Positions 1-10,400 of a stretch of DNA of 64,000 nt are shown here, piece after piece; position 1 is the stretch's first letter; each line of letters starts with the position of its first letter. The stretch lies in the NCBI RefSeq assembly GCF_949987515.2, contig NC_082688.1, positions 80,170,731-80,234,730 on the forward strand. Direction: 5' to 3'. The notes under the pieces were generated by a model. It was given only the letters and a program-made list of their open reading frames with translations. It had not been told where the DNA came from and searched no databases. The stretch comes from Delphinus delphis. Lineage: Eukaryota > Chordata > Mammalia > Artiodactyla > Delphinidae. The position numbers and the translations under genes were made by a program.

Positions 1-208
1 CTTCCCTGGTGGTGCAGTGGTTGAGAGGCCGCCTGCCGATGCAGGGGACGCGGGTTCGTGACCTGGTCCGGGAAGATCCCACATGCCGCGGAGTGGCTGG
101 GCCAGTGAGCCATGGCCGCTAAGCCTGCGTGTCCAGAGCCTGTGCTCCGCAACGGGAGAGGCCACAACAGTGAGAGGCCCGCGTACCGCAAAAAAAAAAA
201 AAAAAAAA
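1..208 (+). mobile_element. A-type CHR SINE (5' end cut by window edge)
   Basis: tRNA-derived head and body with a poly(A) tail at 190-208. It runs straight into L1 sequence, so it appears inserted within an L1 element whose other side is off the window. Confidence 0.9.
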
Positions 209-1020
209 TCTACAAACAATAAATGCTGGAGAGGGTGTGGAGAAAAGGGAACCCTCTTGCACTGTTGGTAGGAAGGTAAATTGATAGAGCCACTATGGAG
301 AACAGTATGGAGGTTCCTTAAAAAACTAAAAATAGAACTACCATAGCAGCCAGTAATCCCACTACTGGGCATGTACCCTGAGAAAACCAGAATTCAAAAA
401 GAGTCATATACCACAATATTTACTGCAGCTCTATTTACAATAGCCAGTACATGGAAGCAACCTAAGTGTCCATCGACAGATGAATGGATAAAGAAGATGT
501 GGCACATATATACAATGGAATATTACTCAGCCATAAAAAGTAAATAAATCAAGTTATTTGTAGTGAGTTGGATGGACCTAGAGTCTGTCATACAGAGTGA
601 AGTCAGAATGAGAAAAAGAAATACCATATGCTAAAACATATACATATATGGAATCTAAAAAAAAAAAAAAGATGGCTCTGAAGAACCTAGGGGCAGGACA
701 GGAATAAAGATGCAGATGTAGAGAATGGACTTGAGGACATGGGGAAGGGGAAGGGTAAGCTGGGACGAAGTGGCATGGACCTATATATACTACCAAATGT
801 AAAATAGATAGCTAGTGGGAAGCAGCCGCATAGCACAGGGAGATCAGCTCGGTGCTTTGGACCACCCAGAGGGGTGGGGTAGGGAAGGTGGGAGGGAGAC
901 AGAGGAGGGAGGAGATACGGGGATATGGGTATATGTATAGCTTATTCACTTTGTTATAAAGCAGAAACTAGCACACCACTGTAAAGCAATTATACTCCAA
1001 TAAAGATGTTAAAAAAAAAA
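209..1020 (+). mobile_element. L1 3' fragment
   Basis: L1 ORF2 3' end and 3' UTR in sense orientation (ctacaaacaataaatgctgg, gccataaaaag, caataaagatgtt), ending in a 10-base A run. The reading frames are broken. It lies in BAG1 intron 4, antisense to neither CHMP5 nor NFX1. Confidence 0.85.
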
Positions 1021-1139
1021 GGAAGCACTATACATAATGGTAAAGTAACATTAGGTGATGAATAATAGAGAATTGGTTAGGTAAACCATGATCCATTCAT
1101 ATGATGAAATAAATACTATGGAAGTTTTGAAAAGTATGA

Positions 1140-1245
1140 CCTTTTTTTTTTCAGTCAAAACATTTTTTCTTTATTTAGGTATAGTTGATTTACAATACTG
1201 TGTTCGTTTCAGGTATACAGCAAAGTGATTTGGTTACATATGATC
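1140..1245 (-). repeat. L1 3'-end remnant
   Basis: The phrase ggtatagttgatttacaata and following bases match the antisense L1 3' UTR seen elsewhere in the window (51225). Confidence 0.5.
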
Positions 1246-1804
1246 ATTTTTAATGACATGGGAAAATGTTCAATTTTTTAAACCAATAAAGGAACAATTT
1301 ACAAACAAAGTGTACCTAACATTATACCAATTTTTTTAAGATGAAAAAATAGATTCCAGTTTTTAGTAATGATTATCTTTGAGTTGGGGGTCTTACAGGT
1401 AATTATTATTTTTCATATTAGTGCCCATGTTTTCTTAAAAGCTATGTACAATCAGCATGTATTAGTTTTGTAATTAAAACACAAACATACATCTATAAAT
1501 GTTATAAAATGAAGGGATCATAAATAAGTATGTGCTTTGGGGCTGTTCCTCATCCTTATTTGGTTTCAGTACTCCACCTCTAATACTATAAGGAATTGAA
1601 TAGGATGACCCCTATGCCCACCCCAAGATCATGGTCAACTTGGACCTTCTATGAATCCACACAATGTTCTTTGCCTTGCCAAATACATTATAGCTGACTA
1701 GACTGAGAGAAGCTACTTATTCTATTTTAGACACATGATCCTAGCACAGCAGGTGTTCTCCTAGGAGCACAAATGGATGCTGGCTGGGGTTTGGAAATAA
1801 CAGT

Positions 1805-2025
1805 GTTGATAACACTTACAAAGCACTTAGTATATGTCAGGCTCAAATTATGTAATTTAATCCCCACAACAGCCCTAAGAGGGAGGTACCATCATTACTC
1901 CCTTTTTACAGATGAGGAACCTGAGACAAAGGCAAACTTGCCCACAGTAACAGAAAGGATAGAGCCAGGGTCTGAACCCAGGGAGTCTGACAACAAAGTC
2001 CGCCCTTGTAACCACATATTTGTAT
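1805..2025 (-). repeat. MIR element
   Basis: Antisense MIR landmarks: a 'cacttagtatatgtcaggc' phrase, ccccacaacagcccta and ttacagatgaggaa. It ends about 50 bases from BAG1 exon 4. Confidence 0.7.
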
Positions 2026-2078
2026 CTCCAGAGAATTCTCATAGAAGGCAGAACGACAAAGTCCACGGAGAGGGTTAC

Positions 2079-2192
2079 CTGCTGGATTCCAGTAAGCTCT
2101 TTACTCAACTCTTCCAGTTGGTCAGCTATCTTCTCCACAGACTTCTCCAAATCTTTCAACTTCTTTATTTCAACTTCTTCCTCTGGACTGTT
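2079..2192 (-). CDS. BAG1: BAG1 coding exon 4 (start of BAG-domain helices)
   Basis: 114 bases, 38 codons: [20 protein letters not shown] then [18 protein letters not shown]. The acceptor is acattttag|AAC and the donor CAGCAG|gtaacc. It is highly charged and helical, as expected for the first BAG helix. Later exons are outside the window. Confidence 0.95.
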
Positions 2193-5100
2193 CTAAAATG
2201 TTTAAGAATAAAATGAAGTCAAGAATTTTTTTTCTGTCAGGAAAAAAAAATCTGACCACAATTGGGTTAAACCACTGACCTAGAAAAAATCGTCTTAACT
2301 CTGTTGCTTCTTAGAAGGCAAGCTGGAGGGTTTTACATGAAGGTTTTCTATCTACAAAGACTCTAGACTAGATAGAGAGAAGGTATCAGGTACACATTCT
2401 GGCAAGAGAGCCCTGACGGCTTGGGTTCAGAGAACAAAGCTGATCCATGTGCCAGATTCAACCTCAGCCTGGGGCTGATTACCAACAGATTCCGGACTGA
2501 AGCCTGGAGTGTTAACAAGTTACAGTGAATGCCTGTGAGGAGTCCAGAACGGTGAGACAGGTGGAATTCTACCCTTCCTTTAAATGGAATTCCTGAGCTC
2601 TCTCATTCAATATGATGATGATGATGAATACTTTTACTGAGCATCCCCTGTATGCCAGGTTTCATCCTAAGCACTTCACCTGTATTACTGTTTAAGCCTT
2701 ACCACAATCCAGTGAAGGAGGTACTGTTTCAGATGATGAAATTGAGGTTACTGTAAAGTAACTTAAGGTTACACAGCCCAAAATAGGTAGAAGAGACTTA
2801 AATTGGACTTGGCTCCACATACTCCAGGACAGCTCCAACTGAGGGTCCTAAAGCTTCTTCAAACTCAACCCTTGGGTTCTGCTCATTGCCCATCACCATT
2901 CTCCCTGACCCTTGAGCAAGAAATCTCTAGATTATTTCCCCTTCTCTCACCTTAATTGGTAGCCAGCAGCTTCCTGCTTTTACACTACCCTAAATTGTTC
3001 ACATTCTTCTTTGTGGCCAAATCCTGAGTGCCAGTCTCCTGGCAGTTCCAAGTCTGGAGTAGACTTTCCGTGCCTCCACTTTGCTAATCTCTGCCCTCTC
3101 TCCGCTCTGAATCAGCCACCTCACTCGAAGTAAGGGAACTTCACAGGACCAACAATTCCACTGTGTCACAATGCAGGGCTGGCTATGGCCCTCTCTCAAT
3201 ACCCCAGGGCCTACTTTTCTCACCAACTGGCTTTTTCTCCATCACCTCTTTAGTCTGAACCTTTCTTTCCAGCCAAAGAGGGTTTATCCTTATGTGAGAT
3301 TTTGGTAAAAAGAATGGTTAAAGGAAGAGAGGCTCCTGAAGTTTGCAGAGTACTTATTTTTAAAATCTACAGGTTTATTCTAACAAAACGCTCTCTTGCA
3401 AATCCCCCTCCAAGTGAGTAGGGACTGCCTCAGGCACTATTTTAACCAGACTGATTCCACCACCAACACAAAAGCCACATTACTGAGGCAGCATAACCAT
3501 TCCTAATTCCCAGAGTGAAAGCCCTAAACAACAGGAGCTGGAGGGTGTGAGAACTGGTGACTCCAGGGAACAAAGAGACTACATTTGTTTAGAGAGCCCT
3601 ACTTCACCAGTGCCAACCTTGGCTCCCCGACTTGGCCTTCTAAACAGAAACATGCATAAAAGACCTTCGTCATTTGATTCTGAGGTATTCTGGTGGAAAA
3701 AGCAACTTACCTTTTTCCCAATTAACATGACCCGGCAACCATTTTGTATTCCAAGTGCTGACAATGGCGTCTCCATTTCTTTCAGAGATTTTCCTGAACA
3801 AAGAAGAAAGTGATGTCAGGTTGCAACAATTGCACAACAGTGAAAACAGATTTCAGCAAGGGTACAGGAAGTAGTGTGTTCACTAATAAGAAGAGGATGA
3901 ATTGGTATAAGCTTTTTAGAAGGTTTCTTGACCGAGTAACTTCATTTTAGATATTTACCCTAACACATAACTGGACATGTGCCTGCACAAAACTGTTATA
4001 CAATAACTATTATTCATAATAGTGAGAAACTGGAAAGAGCCCAAAATTCAGGAATAGGGGACTGATTAACTATACATCAGTACAACAGAAGACTTTGTAG
4101 GCATCAAAGCTCATTTTTTTCAGGAAACTTCAATGCCATAATACATGTTGATGACCCAGTGTTATAAGAAGATCACTAGAAATGATCCTAGTTTTGTCAA
4201 CTAAAAAAAAAAGCCACAAATGAGAACCCACACTTTGGGATGCCAGGACAAACAAACAAAAAGAGGCTGGACGGAAATATATTGAATTGTTATGAGGGGT
4301 TTTATCCAGGAGAACATTTTCTTTTTTGTGCTTTCCTCTATTTTCAAACATGGATTTCTATTGCCTTTATAATTCTAAAATGAAACGTTTTTAAAAAGAA
4401 AAGACAAGGAGCTGTACTATGAAGTACAAATATAAATGCTTCCCATCACTAAATTTTTTATGACTGGCACCAAATGGGATACATTTAGCCTCATCAGATA
4501 CCAGAATAATGGGTTCCCATGGGAATGGGAAGACCAGAGAATGGGGATGGGAGTGGGTGTGTCCTGGCAGAAATCAGCATCATCCACTGGGCCTGCCACA
4601 TCCAGGCCCTGGTAAGTTTGTTCAATACCTTCTCTGTGCCAGCACTATGCCAAGCATTGGACACATAGCAGCATCTCTGCCCTTGTGGAGTTTGTTATTA
4701 TATTAGAGAAATCAGATGTTCAGTGACTATGAAGACAATTATTTAATAGGAATTTCAGTACAAGTTATGCAAAAGTGGTAGGGAGTGCCATCTGAACACA
4801 ATGGGAAGAGGATCTAACTTGGCCAGGGAAGACTGCCCATGTGCTTCATCAAAAATGGTAATATTTCTGTCACCTTCATGTGACTTCAACTCTAATACCT
4901 GTTCAAATGTTTGCAAGTGTCCAGTGCATAGTAGGTCCTCAATACATATTTGTTGAAGTGATGAATAAATTAACAAGCAAATAAGAATTGTCCTAGTTTC
5001 GAAACTGAGTTTCTATTATTAAAGTTAAGCGGTTTTAAATAGGCCTTTTAGCAATGAGGGCTCAAAGCTGGAAGAGAAATACCTACCCTTAAATATGAGT

Positions 5101-6571
5101 TTCTGAAAAGGCAGCGGGACCCCTGTGGCCTCTTCAACAACCTGGGCCAGGTCTTGGACAATTGGTTCACTACAGCCTTCTTGCGGGATAACTTGAAGAT
5201 CGTGCTTCTCATTGCCTGGGGAGAGAGAAAAGTGTTGAAGAAAACTCTTTCACACAAACCAATATAGGCTGACACTTTATTTACCCAGCCTTCAAGGCCT
5301 GCTCAAGGATTTTTGTTTCCTTTATTATAGTAACTAACAATATCAGTGATATCAGCTAACATTTTAAGCACTTAACATGCATAAGGGGCTGACTAGGCTC
5401 ATTTCCTGCATGATCTTATTTAATTCTCAGAACAACCCCATGAAGTAGGTACTACCTATTATTCCCCATTTCACAGATAAGCAAACTATGAGTTCAGTCC
5501 AATTAAGACCTGCCTAATGAGACCCAACTCTAGAATTAGAACTTGACCTCAGATCTATCTGATTTCAAAGTCCGTGCCTTTCTTCACAAGCCATCTGCAT
5601 CCTGTGGCCTGACTGTCCTCTACTCTGTGTTGTACTGGGCAAGGTACTATTTTTGTCTCCTTTGCTGTAATGGGCAAGGAAATGTTTTTCCTCCAGGTCT
5701 CTCCCACTGGGGACACCTCGGCACATACATGGTTGGTGCCCAGTGAATAGACGAATGAATAAACTCAAACAGCAGAAATTCCTTTTCGGAGCAGAGGTGC
5801 TAATTCTTTTCTGGGTATGTGGACAATAAGGAGGTAGCCTGTGCCGGTGCATCATGCCAAGCCTTAAGCCTACTCAACAGCCACATGTAGTGAGTGGGAC
5901 AGGTGTTACCAACTCTGCTTCTATGTGAAGTAGAAACCAGCTGCCTAGAAAGGAGACATCCCAAGGTCACTTAAACCTGAATTATCTAGAATCCTGGTCA
6001 CCAGATTCCGAGGCCCTGGGGTCTCCCCTAATTGGTCCTGAGGAAACCTCATGGACTCAGCTATCTGGAGAACTCGACACAGAACTTTGTCTAGTTCTGT
6101 GTCAACTCCAAAAGTAGGCAGACCCAAAGGGTGCCCAGAGTGTACGCTTGAACCCAGGGCTCACTCAAAAAGCAGACAAGAGTTCAGACTCTCGCACACA
6201 CGTAGGTGTCCAGACACACAACAGTCATACACAACATGGCTAAAAAGAGCCAGGCACAAAGACCCACAATAACTACGCAGGCACACACTAACACATACAA
6301 CCAGGACCACGATGTGAAGCACGGACATCGAGGATCTAACAAATGGCCTGGGACAAAACACACCAGCCACATGCAAAGGTGTGCTGAACAAAAGATCCGT
6401 ACAAAAGCCGGCCCCACGGACACAAACCAGATCCCACGCTTCCGGACGCCAGAAGAACACAAGGACACACGCTTCGGGAGGGCACGTGGCCAAACCCACA
6501 GACCCCCGCCAGACTTTTCGCAGCCCGCGCTCACTGTGGGTGACGGTTACGCTGAGCCCGGCTGCCGCCAT
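2079..6571 (-). CDS. BAG1: BAG1, HSP70 co-chaperone (5' half; exons 1-4)
   Basis: BAG1 binds the HSP70/HSC70 ATPase domain through a C-terminal BAG domain, promotes ADP release, and links the chaperone to the proteasome through a ubiquitin-like domain. Visible coding exons are 6571-6535, 5215-5087, 3793-3711 and 2192-2079; all joins are in frame with GT..AG introns. The start used is the ATG at 6571 ([10 protein letters not shown]), which has A at -3 and G at +4. Residues about 14-83 form the ubiquitin-like domain (NEKHDLQV.., [24 protein letters not shown]). Residues 84-121 lead into the BAG helices ([20 protein letters not shown]). The rest of the BAG domain lies left of position 1. Upstream of 6571 the long-isoform frame is recognisable but broken (separate entry). 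The gene is head-to-head with CHMP5. Identification is by strong similarity to remembered human BAG1. Confidence 0.95.
2193..3710 (-). other. BAG1: BAG1 intron 3
   Basis: A 1.5-kb intron with one MIR (2620-2825); otherwise unique-looking non-coding sequence. Confidence 0.85.
2620..2825 (-). repeat. MIR element
   Basis: Antisense MIR phrases (tatgccaggtttcatcctaa, ccttaccacaatccagtgaa), diverged. It lies in BAG1 intron 3. Confidence 0.65.
3711..3793 (-). CDS. BAG1: BAG1 coding exon 3 (end of ubiquitin-like domain)
   Basis: 83 bases encoding [20 protein letters not shown] and VMLIGKK after a split Gly. The acceptor is ttgttcag|GA and the donor AAAAAG|gtaagt. It completes the ubiquitin-like domain. 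Confidence 0.95.
3794..5086 (-). other. BAG1: BAG1 intron 2
   Basis: A 1.3-kb intron. Apart from L2/MIR-like traces around 4620-4980 (ctgtgccagcactatgccaa), I see nothing specific. Confidence 0.8.
5087..5215 (-). CDS. BAG1: BAG1 coding exon 2 (ubiquitin-like domain)
   Basis: 129 bases encoding [20 protein letters not shown] through FQKLIFK. The acceptor is ctctccccag|GC and the donor AAGG|gtaggt. This is the first part of the ubiquitin-like fold. Phases fit exon 1 (1 base carried in) and exon 3 (Gly split). Confidence 0.95.
5216..6534 (-). other. BAG1: BAG1 intron 1
   Basis: A 1.3-kb intron with one MIR. The end near exon 1 is part of the CpG island. Confidence 0.8.
5335..5590 (-). repeat. 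MIR element
   Basis: Antisense MIR (tttaattctcagaacaaccc, ccatttcacagataagcaaa). It lies in BAG1 intron 1. Confidence 0.7.
6535..6571 (-). CDS. BAG1: BAG1 coding exon 1 (short-isoform start)
   Basis: Encodes [12 protein letters not shown] plus one base. The donor is ACCCACA|gtgagc. The last base joins exon 2 to make Ser, giving VTVTHSNEKHD. No other ATG lies in this frame between the upstream TAG at 6646-6644 and this one. Confidence 0.9.
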
Positions 6572-6916
6572 TTCCTCGCTCCGGGCCACCTCTTCACTTA
6601 GGGCCACCTCTTCGCTTCCGACCGCCTCTTCGCTCCGGGACCCCTATTCGCTCCGGGTCACCTCTTCGCTCCGGGCCGAGCGAGGCCGTGCTTTCTTCTT
6701 CACCCGCGGCCTGCGAACGCAGGCGGCGGCGCCCCTGGTGGATCCGGCACGCCCTCTGGCCACACTCCGGACGGCTGATCGCTGGGAGAGAGGCGGACCG
6801 CGCTCGGCTGGGGGCACCGACTGGCGCGGCTCCCGGCCCAGCCGAGGGGCGCGCCGCCGGGGGCCCAGCCGCTCCCGGTCGCCTCGCGATCTCCGAGCGC
6901 CGCCGCGCTCCGCCAG
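6572..6916 (-). pseudogene. BAG1: BAG1 long-isoform N-terminal extension, disrupted
   Basis: In human, BAG-1L starts at a CUG and BAG-1M at a downstream AUG, adding a basic nuclear-targeting stretch and TRSEEV-type hexapeptide repeats. Here the frame continues upstream of the short start. CTG at 6916-6914 opens LAERGGARRSRGDRERLG, clearly like the human extension. The codon matching the BAG-1M AUG is GTG at 6703-6701 (RRPRVKKKAR). Then SEEV-type repeats begin, and TAG at 6646-6644 stops the frame 25 codons before the short ATG. All three positions are in frame (270, 57 and 75 bases apart from the TAG). This is a broken coding extension, or a 5' UTR relic. A sequencing error cannot be excluded. 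Confidence 0.75.
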
Positions 6917-7344
6917 ACCCGCGCTAGTAGCCCACCCAGCGGTGGAGGCTGAGCGCGGCGCCCCGCGACCCCGCCCGGCTACTTCCACGCTCCGCCCGGA
7001 CCTGCGGGCCCCGCCCCTCGGAGCAGCCCTGCTCCCGCCAGGCTCTATTCCGCTACCGCCGCCCCGGGCCCCACCCACTCAGCCGAGGCCCCGCCCGGCT
7101 TATGAGGCCACGCCCACGCCCGCCACCGAGGCCACGCCCCCTGCTAACTCGGTCTATCACCTCCAACCTCCTGCAGTTCTTCCCCGGAAGACCGAGCTGA
7201 AAATCCGGAAAAAGGATCGGTAAACGCCAATAGGCACATTGCGCTTGCGCATGGAGGGCCGGAAGTCAAGGCGGAGGCGGAGGTGATTCTGCTTCCGTTT
7301 CTGGTTTTGCTCCAGTGTTTGGGTTGTCTTCGCGGCCGCTCAAG

Positions 7345-7413
7345 ATGAACCGATTCTTCGGGAAAGCGAAACCCAAGGCTCCGCCTCCCAGCTTGACTGA
7401 CTGCATTGGCACG
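7345..7413 (+). CDS. CHMP5: CHMP5 coding exon 1
   Basis: 23 codons, [23 protein letters not shown]. The donor is GGCACG|gtgggc. This is the basic N-terminal segment; Phe at residue 4 replaces the human Leu as I recall it. Confidence 0.97.
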
Positions 7414-10400
7414 GTGGGCACTTAGACACGCATAACTAGGCTCAGGGACCCTGACACCCCCAACCCCACCCACCCCCGGCTTCGGCGCCTACTCCTGGGT
7501 CCCGGACCTATTGCATCTCAGCTCTCTCCACCCCACTTTCTTTCCTGTTACCCAAGTCATTGCTGACTCCACAAACCAGGGACCCCTAACCCATCACTGT
7601 CTCGCCCTTCTTGCGCCCCACCCCTTCTGGTGCCCGTGCCGCGTCCACTCGCTGTTTCCTTACCTCCTCACTCCTACCAGCCATAGGCCCACACAGCTTT
7701 CCCACCTCGTCCAGCCTGACCCCTAACTCCTCTTCCATCCCTCATCCCTCTCTCACGTCAGGACCCTCGGCTTGATATTCTAGTTCAACATATCTGTACC
7801 CCAATCCTGGATCTCAGTAACAAAACTTCAGAACTCTGACCCCTGACATTAAGCTACCACCTTCTATCCAAGCGAATAGCATTAGATCTAAGCCCTAGCC
7901 GGGGTCCACTGGGCACTAACCCATTTCACACACCTCCTGCTTGAGCCCTCAGCCTGACAAGCCTCTGATTCTAGGGGAATCTCAACTAAGCCCAGTGATT
8001 CTCAAATTCTTTTTCTGCTCAAGCACACTTGAGAGCGACCCTGGAATATTAGAATTTAGGGGGTGGAGTATAGTTTATAAAAGCTCTCCAGTGTTTCTGG
8101 CTGAGAATCTCCCCACCACCAACAGTTAGGAATCACTGTTTTCCACCTTTCACCATATGCTCTTCTTTTTTTAAAAAAATTAATTAATTTTATTTATTTA
8201 TTTTGGGCTGCATTGGGTCTTCGTTGCTGCACGTGGGCTTTCTCTAGTTGCAGCGAGCGGGGACTACTCTTCATTGCCACGCGCAGGCTTCTCATTTCGG
8301 TGGCTTCTCTTGTTGCAGAGCACTGGCTCTAGGTGCACGGGCTTCAGCAGTTGTGGCATGCAGGCTCAGTAGTTGTGGCGCATGGGCTTAGTTGCTCCGT
8401 GGCATGTGGGATCTTCCCAGACCAGGGATTGAACCTGTGATCCCTGTATTGTCAGGCAGAATCTTAACCACTGCGCCACCAGGGAAGTCCCTCTTCTTTA
8501 TTTGTCCTTTCTTCCTCTATATTCATTCCTCTCCTGCCACTTTTCATGTAAATGTATTGCAATAACTACTACTGCCTTTGATGTTTTTCCCCTCAAGGTG
8601 GACAGCAGGGCAGAATCTATTGACAAGAAGATTTCTCGGCTGGATGCTGAACTAGTGAAGTATAAGGATCAGATCAAGAAGATGAGAGAGGGTCCTGCAA
8701 AGGTAAGGTAGGCAGCACCTGAAGAAGGTACTGTGACAGCCTAACTTGAGCACCTGTGGAAGTAGGGCCTGGTGGTAAGGGCTGGTGAGAGATACAGAAG
8801 AGATGCTCACAGTCTAATAAGAAAACATACGTGAGGGTGTATTCTTCAGGGAGGAGAGTTTGCAGCCATATATGAGAGGAAGGCTAGGATTTGACCTGGT
8901 GGCGAGAAGATGCTGGTTACATGTCCAGAAGAATGTACATGGGAATTAGCATATTCTACTGAGAAGGTGCTATATTCTACCTGGAGAGCTGGGCCTGCTC
9001 AGGAATAATGAGTTGCCAGGCTAGTCAGGTTAGGTAAGTATAATAGACTGGTTAAGGAGTGGCATATTGGGAAAAAAGTACCAGTGTTCTATTAATAATA
9101 TCATCACTACCTACTAGCTGTGACCTTTATAAAGTCAGTTAATTTTTTATTTTTCTCTTCTGTTAGGTAGAAACATAGAGTTGTATATTTAAGTGCATGG
9201 ACTGTGAATGTAGAACTGTCTTCTTTTTTCCCATCCCTGTAACTTATTAGACATTCAAGCTAGAGCAAGTTACTTAGCATCACTGAACCTCAGTTTGCCC
9301 ATTTATAAAATGGGGATGATATCTACTTTAAAGTGTGAGATTAAATGAGGTAATTCATGTGACCTACATAGCACTGTGTCTAGTACATAGACACATTCAG
9401 TAAATGTTAGGTATTATTATCATCTGTGAAGTAGTAATACCTGCTTTTCCTTCTTCATTGGAGGAGACAAATAAAATGATTTATGAAACAGTATAGAAAT
9501 GGAAGTGACAGGAGGATTTTCTCTGCCATCTTAGTTAGATGGCTTGGCATGAAGAGCGAACAGAGGCAGGAATGCCCACCTAGACTTGAGATGAAAGCCT
9601 AAACCACGGTGGTAGTCATGAGAATGACATGAGAGGAATCAATTTAAAAGTGAGTTCTGGGGCTTCCCTGGTGGCACAGTGGTTGAGAGTCCGCCTGCAG
9701 ATGCAGGGGACACGGGTTCGTGACCCGGTCTGGGAGGATCCCACATGCCGCAGAGCGGCTGGGCCCGTGAGCCATGGCTGCTGAGCCTGCGCGCCCGGAG
9801 CCTGTGCTCCGCAACGGGAGAGGCCACAGCAGTGACAGGCCCGCGTACCGCAAAAAAAAAAAAAAAAAAAAGTGAGTTTTGAAAATCTAAGATAGCAGTG
9901 CATGAAGACACAATAGAGAGAGGAAAGGTAAGGTTGGTGTAACAGTTTTCAACCTAGAGAAGTGAGAGACTGGCGGGGCCATTATTAGTCATTTCCAAGG
10001 TAAGAGCAGGCTGAGGAGTTTGAGCATGCTGAGTTTGAGTGGATAGCAGACTGTCCAAATTGGGAATCTCCCTAAGGCACCTAGATATACAAAATCGGCC
10101 CTCTTGGGGCTGGGAGTAGAGATAATATGCACTAGGAAAAGGAAATGTACTTCAGTACACTGAGATGTGGGTTGCCAAGACTGAGACAAGCTGGGGCTTA
10201 AAGCCTGCTTGGGAGGTGAACAATCCAGGAGTCACTGTGTCTACTACTTTGAAGATGAGAGGAAGTAGAGGTATGTGGGGATATAGGAGATTTTTTTTTT
10301 TACCGTATGTATATTTTCTACTTCTTTTCATTAAAATCTGTTTTTCTCCCTAGAATATGGTCAAGCAGAAAGCCTTGCGGGTTTTAAAGCAAAAGCGGAT

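Larger units (their letters stand above)
6500..7420. promoter_or_regulatory. BAG1/CHMP5 bidirectional CpG-island promoter
   Basis: A GC- and CpG-rich block covers both 5' ends; the short BAG1 ATG (6571, minus) and CHMP5 ATG (7345, plus) are 774 bp apart. No TATA box is obvious. Seen motifs: GC boxes (ccccgcccc, about 7009-7018) and repeated CACGCCC at 7109-7139, ETS-type CCGGAAG at 7184-7190 and CCGGAAGT at 7259-7266, CCAAT at 7227-7231, and an NRF1-like gcgcttgcgc at 7241-7250. The motifs between 7184 and 7266 lie just upstream of CHMP5. That the genes share a promoter is inferred from layout; transcription start sites cannot be read from the sequence. Confidence 0.8.
7414..8597 (+). other. 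CHMP5: CHMP5 intron 1
   Basis: Contains a possible hAT-type short element (7993-8138) and one B-type SINE. The rest is pyrimidine-rich unique sequence. Confidence 0.8.
8703..10353 (+). other. CHMP5: CHMP5 intron 2
   Basis: Holds one MIR and one young A-type SINE; the rest is unrecognised. Confidence 0.8.

Noticed and set aside
6381..7223. 280-codon open frame on the plus strand
   Set aside because: It is GC-rich CpG-island sequence, runs antisense to the BAG1 N-terminal extension, and its repeats mirror the SEEV repeats. No family resemblance.
9660..9800. Possible tRNA genes (ggttcgtgacc-like B boxes)
   Set aside because: The tRNA-like heads are those of SINEs; none folds into an intact tRNA, and each carries a SINE body.
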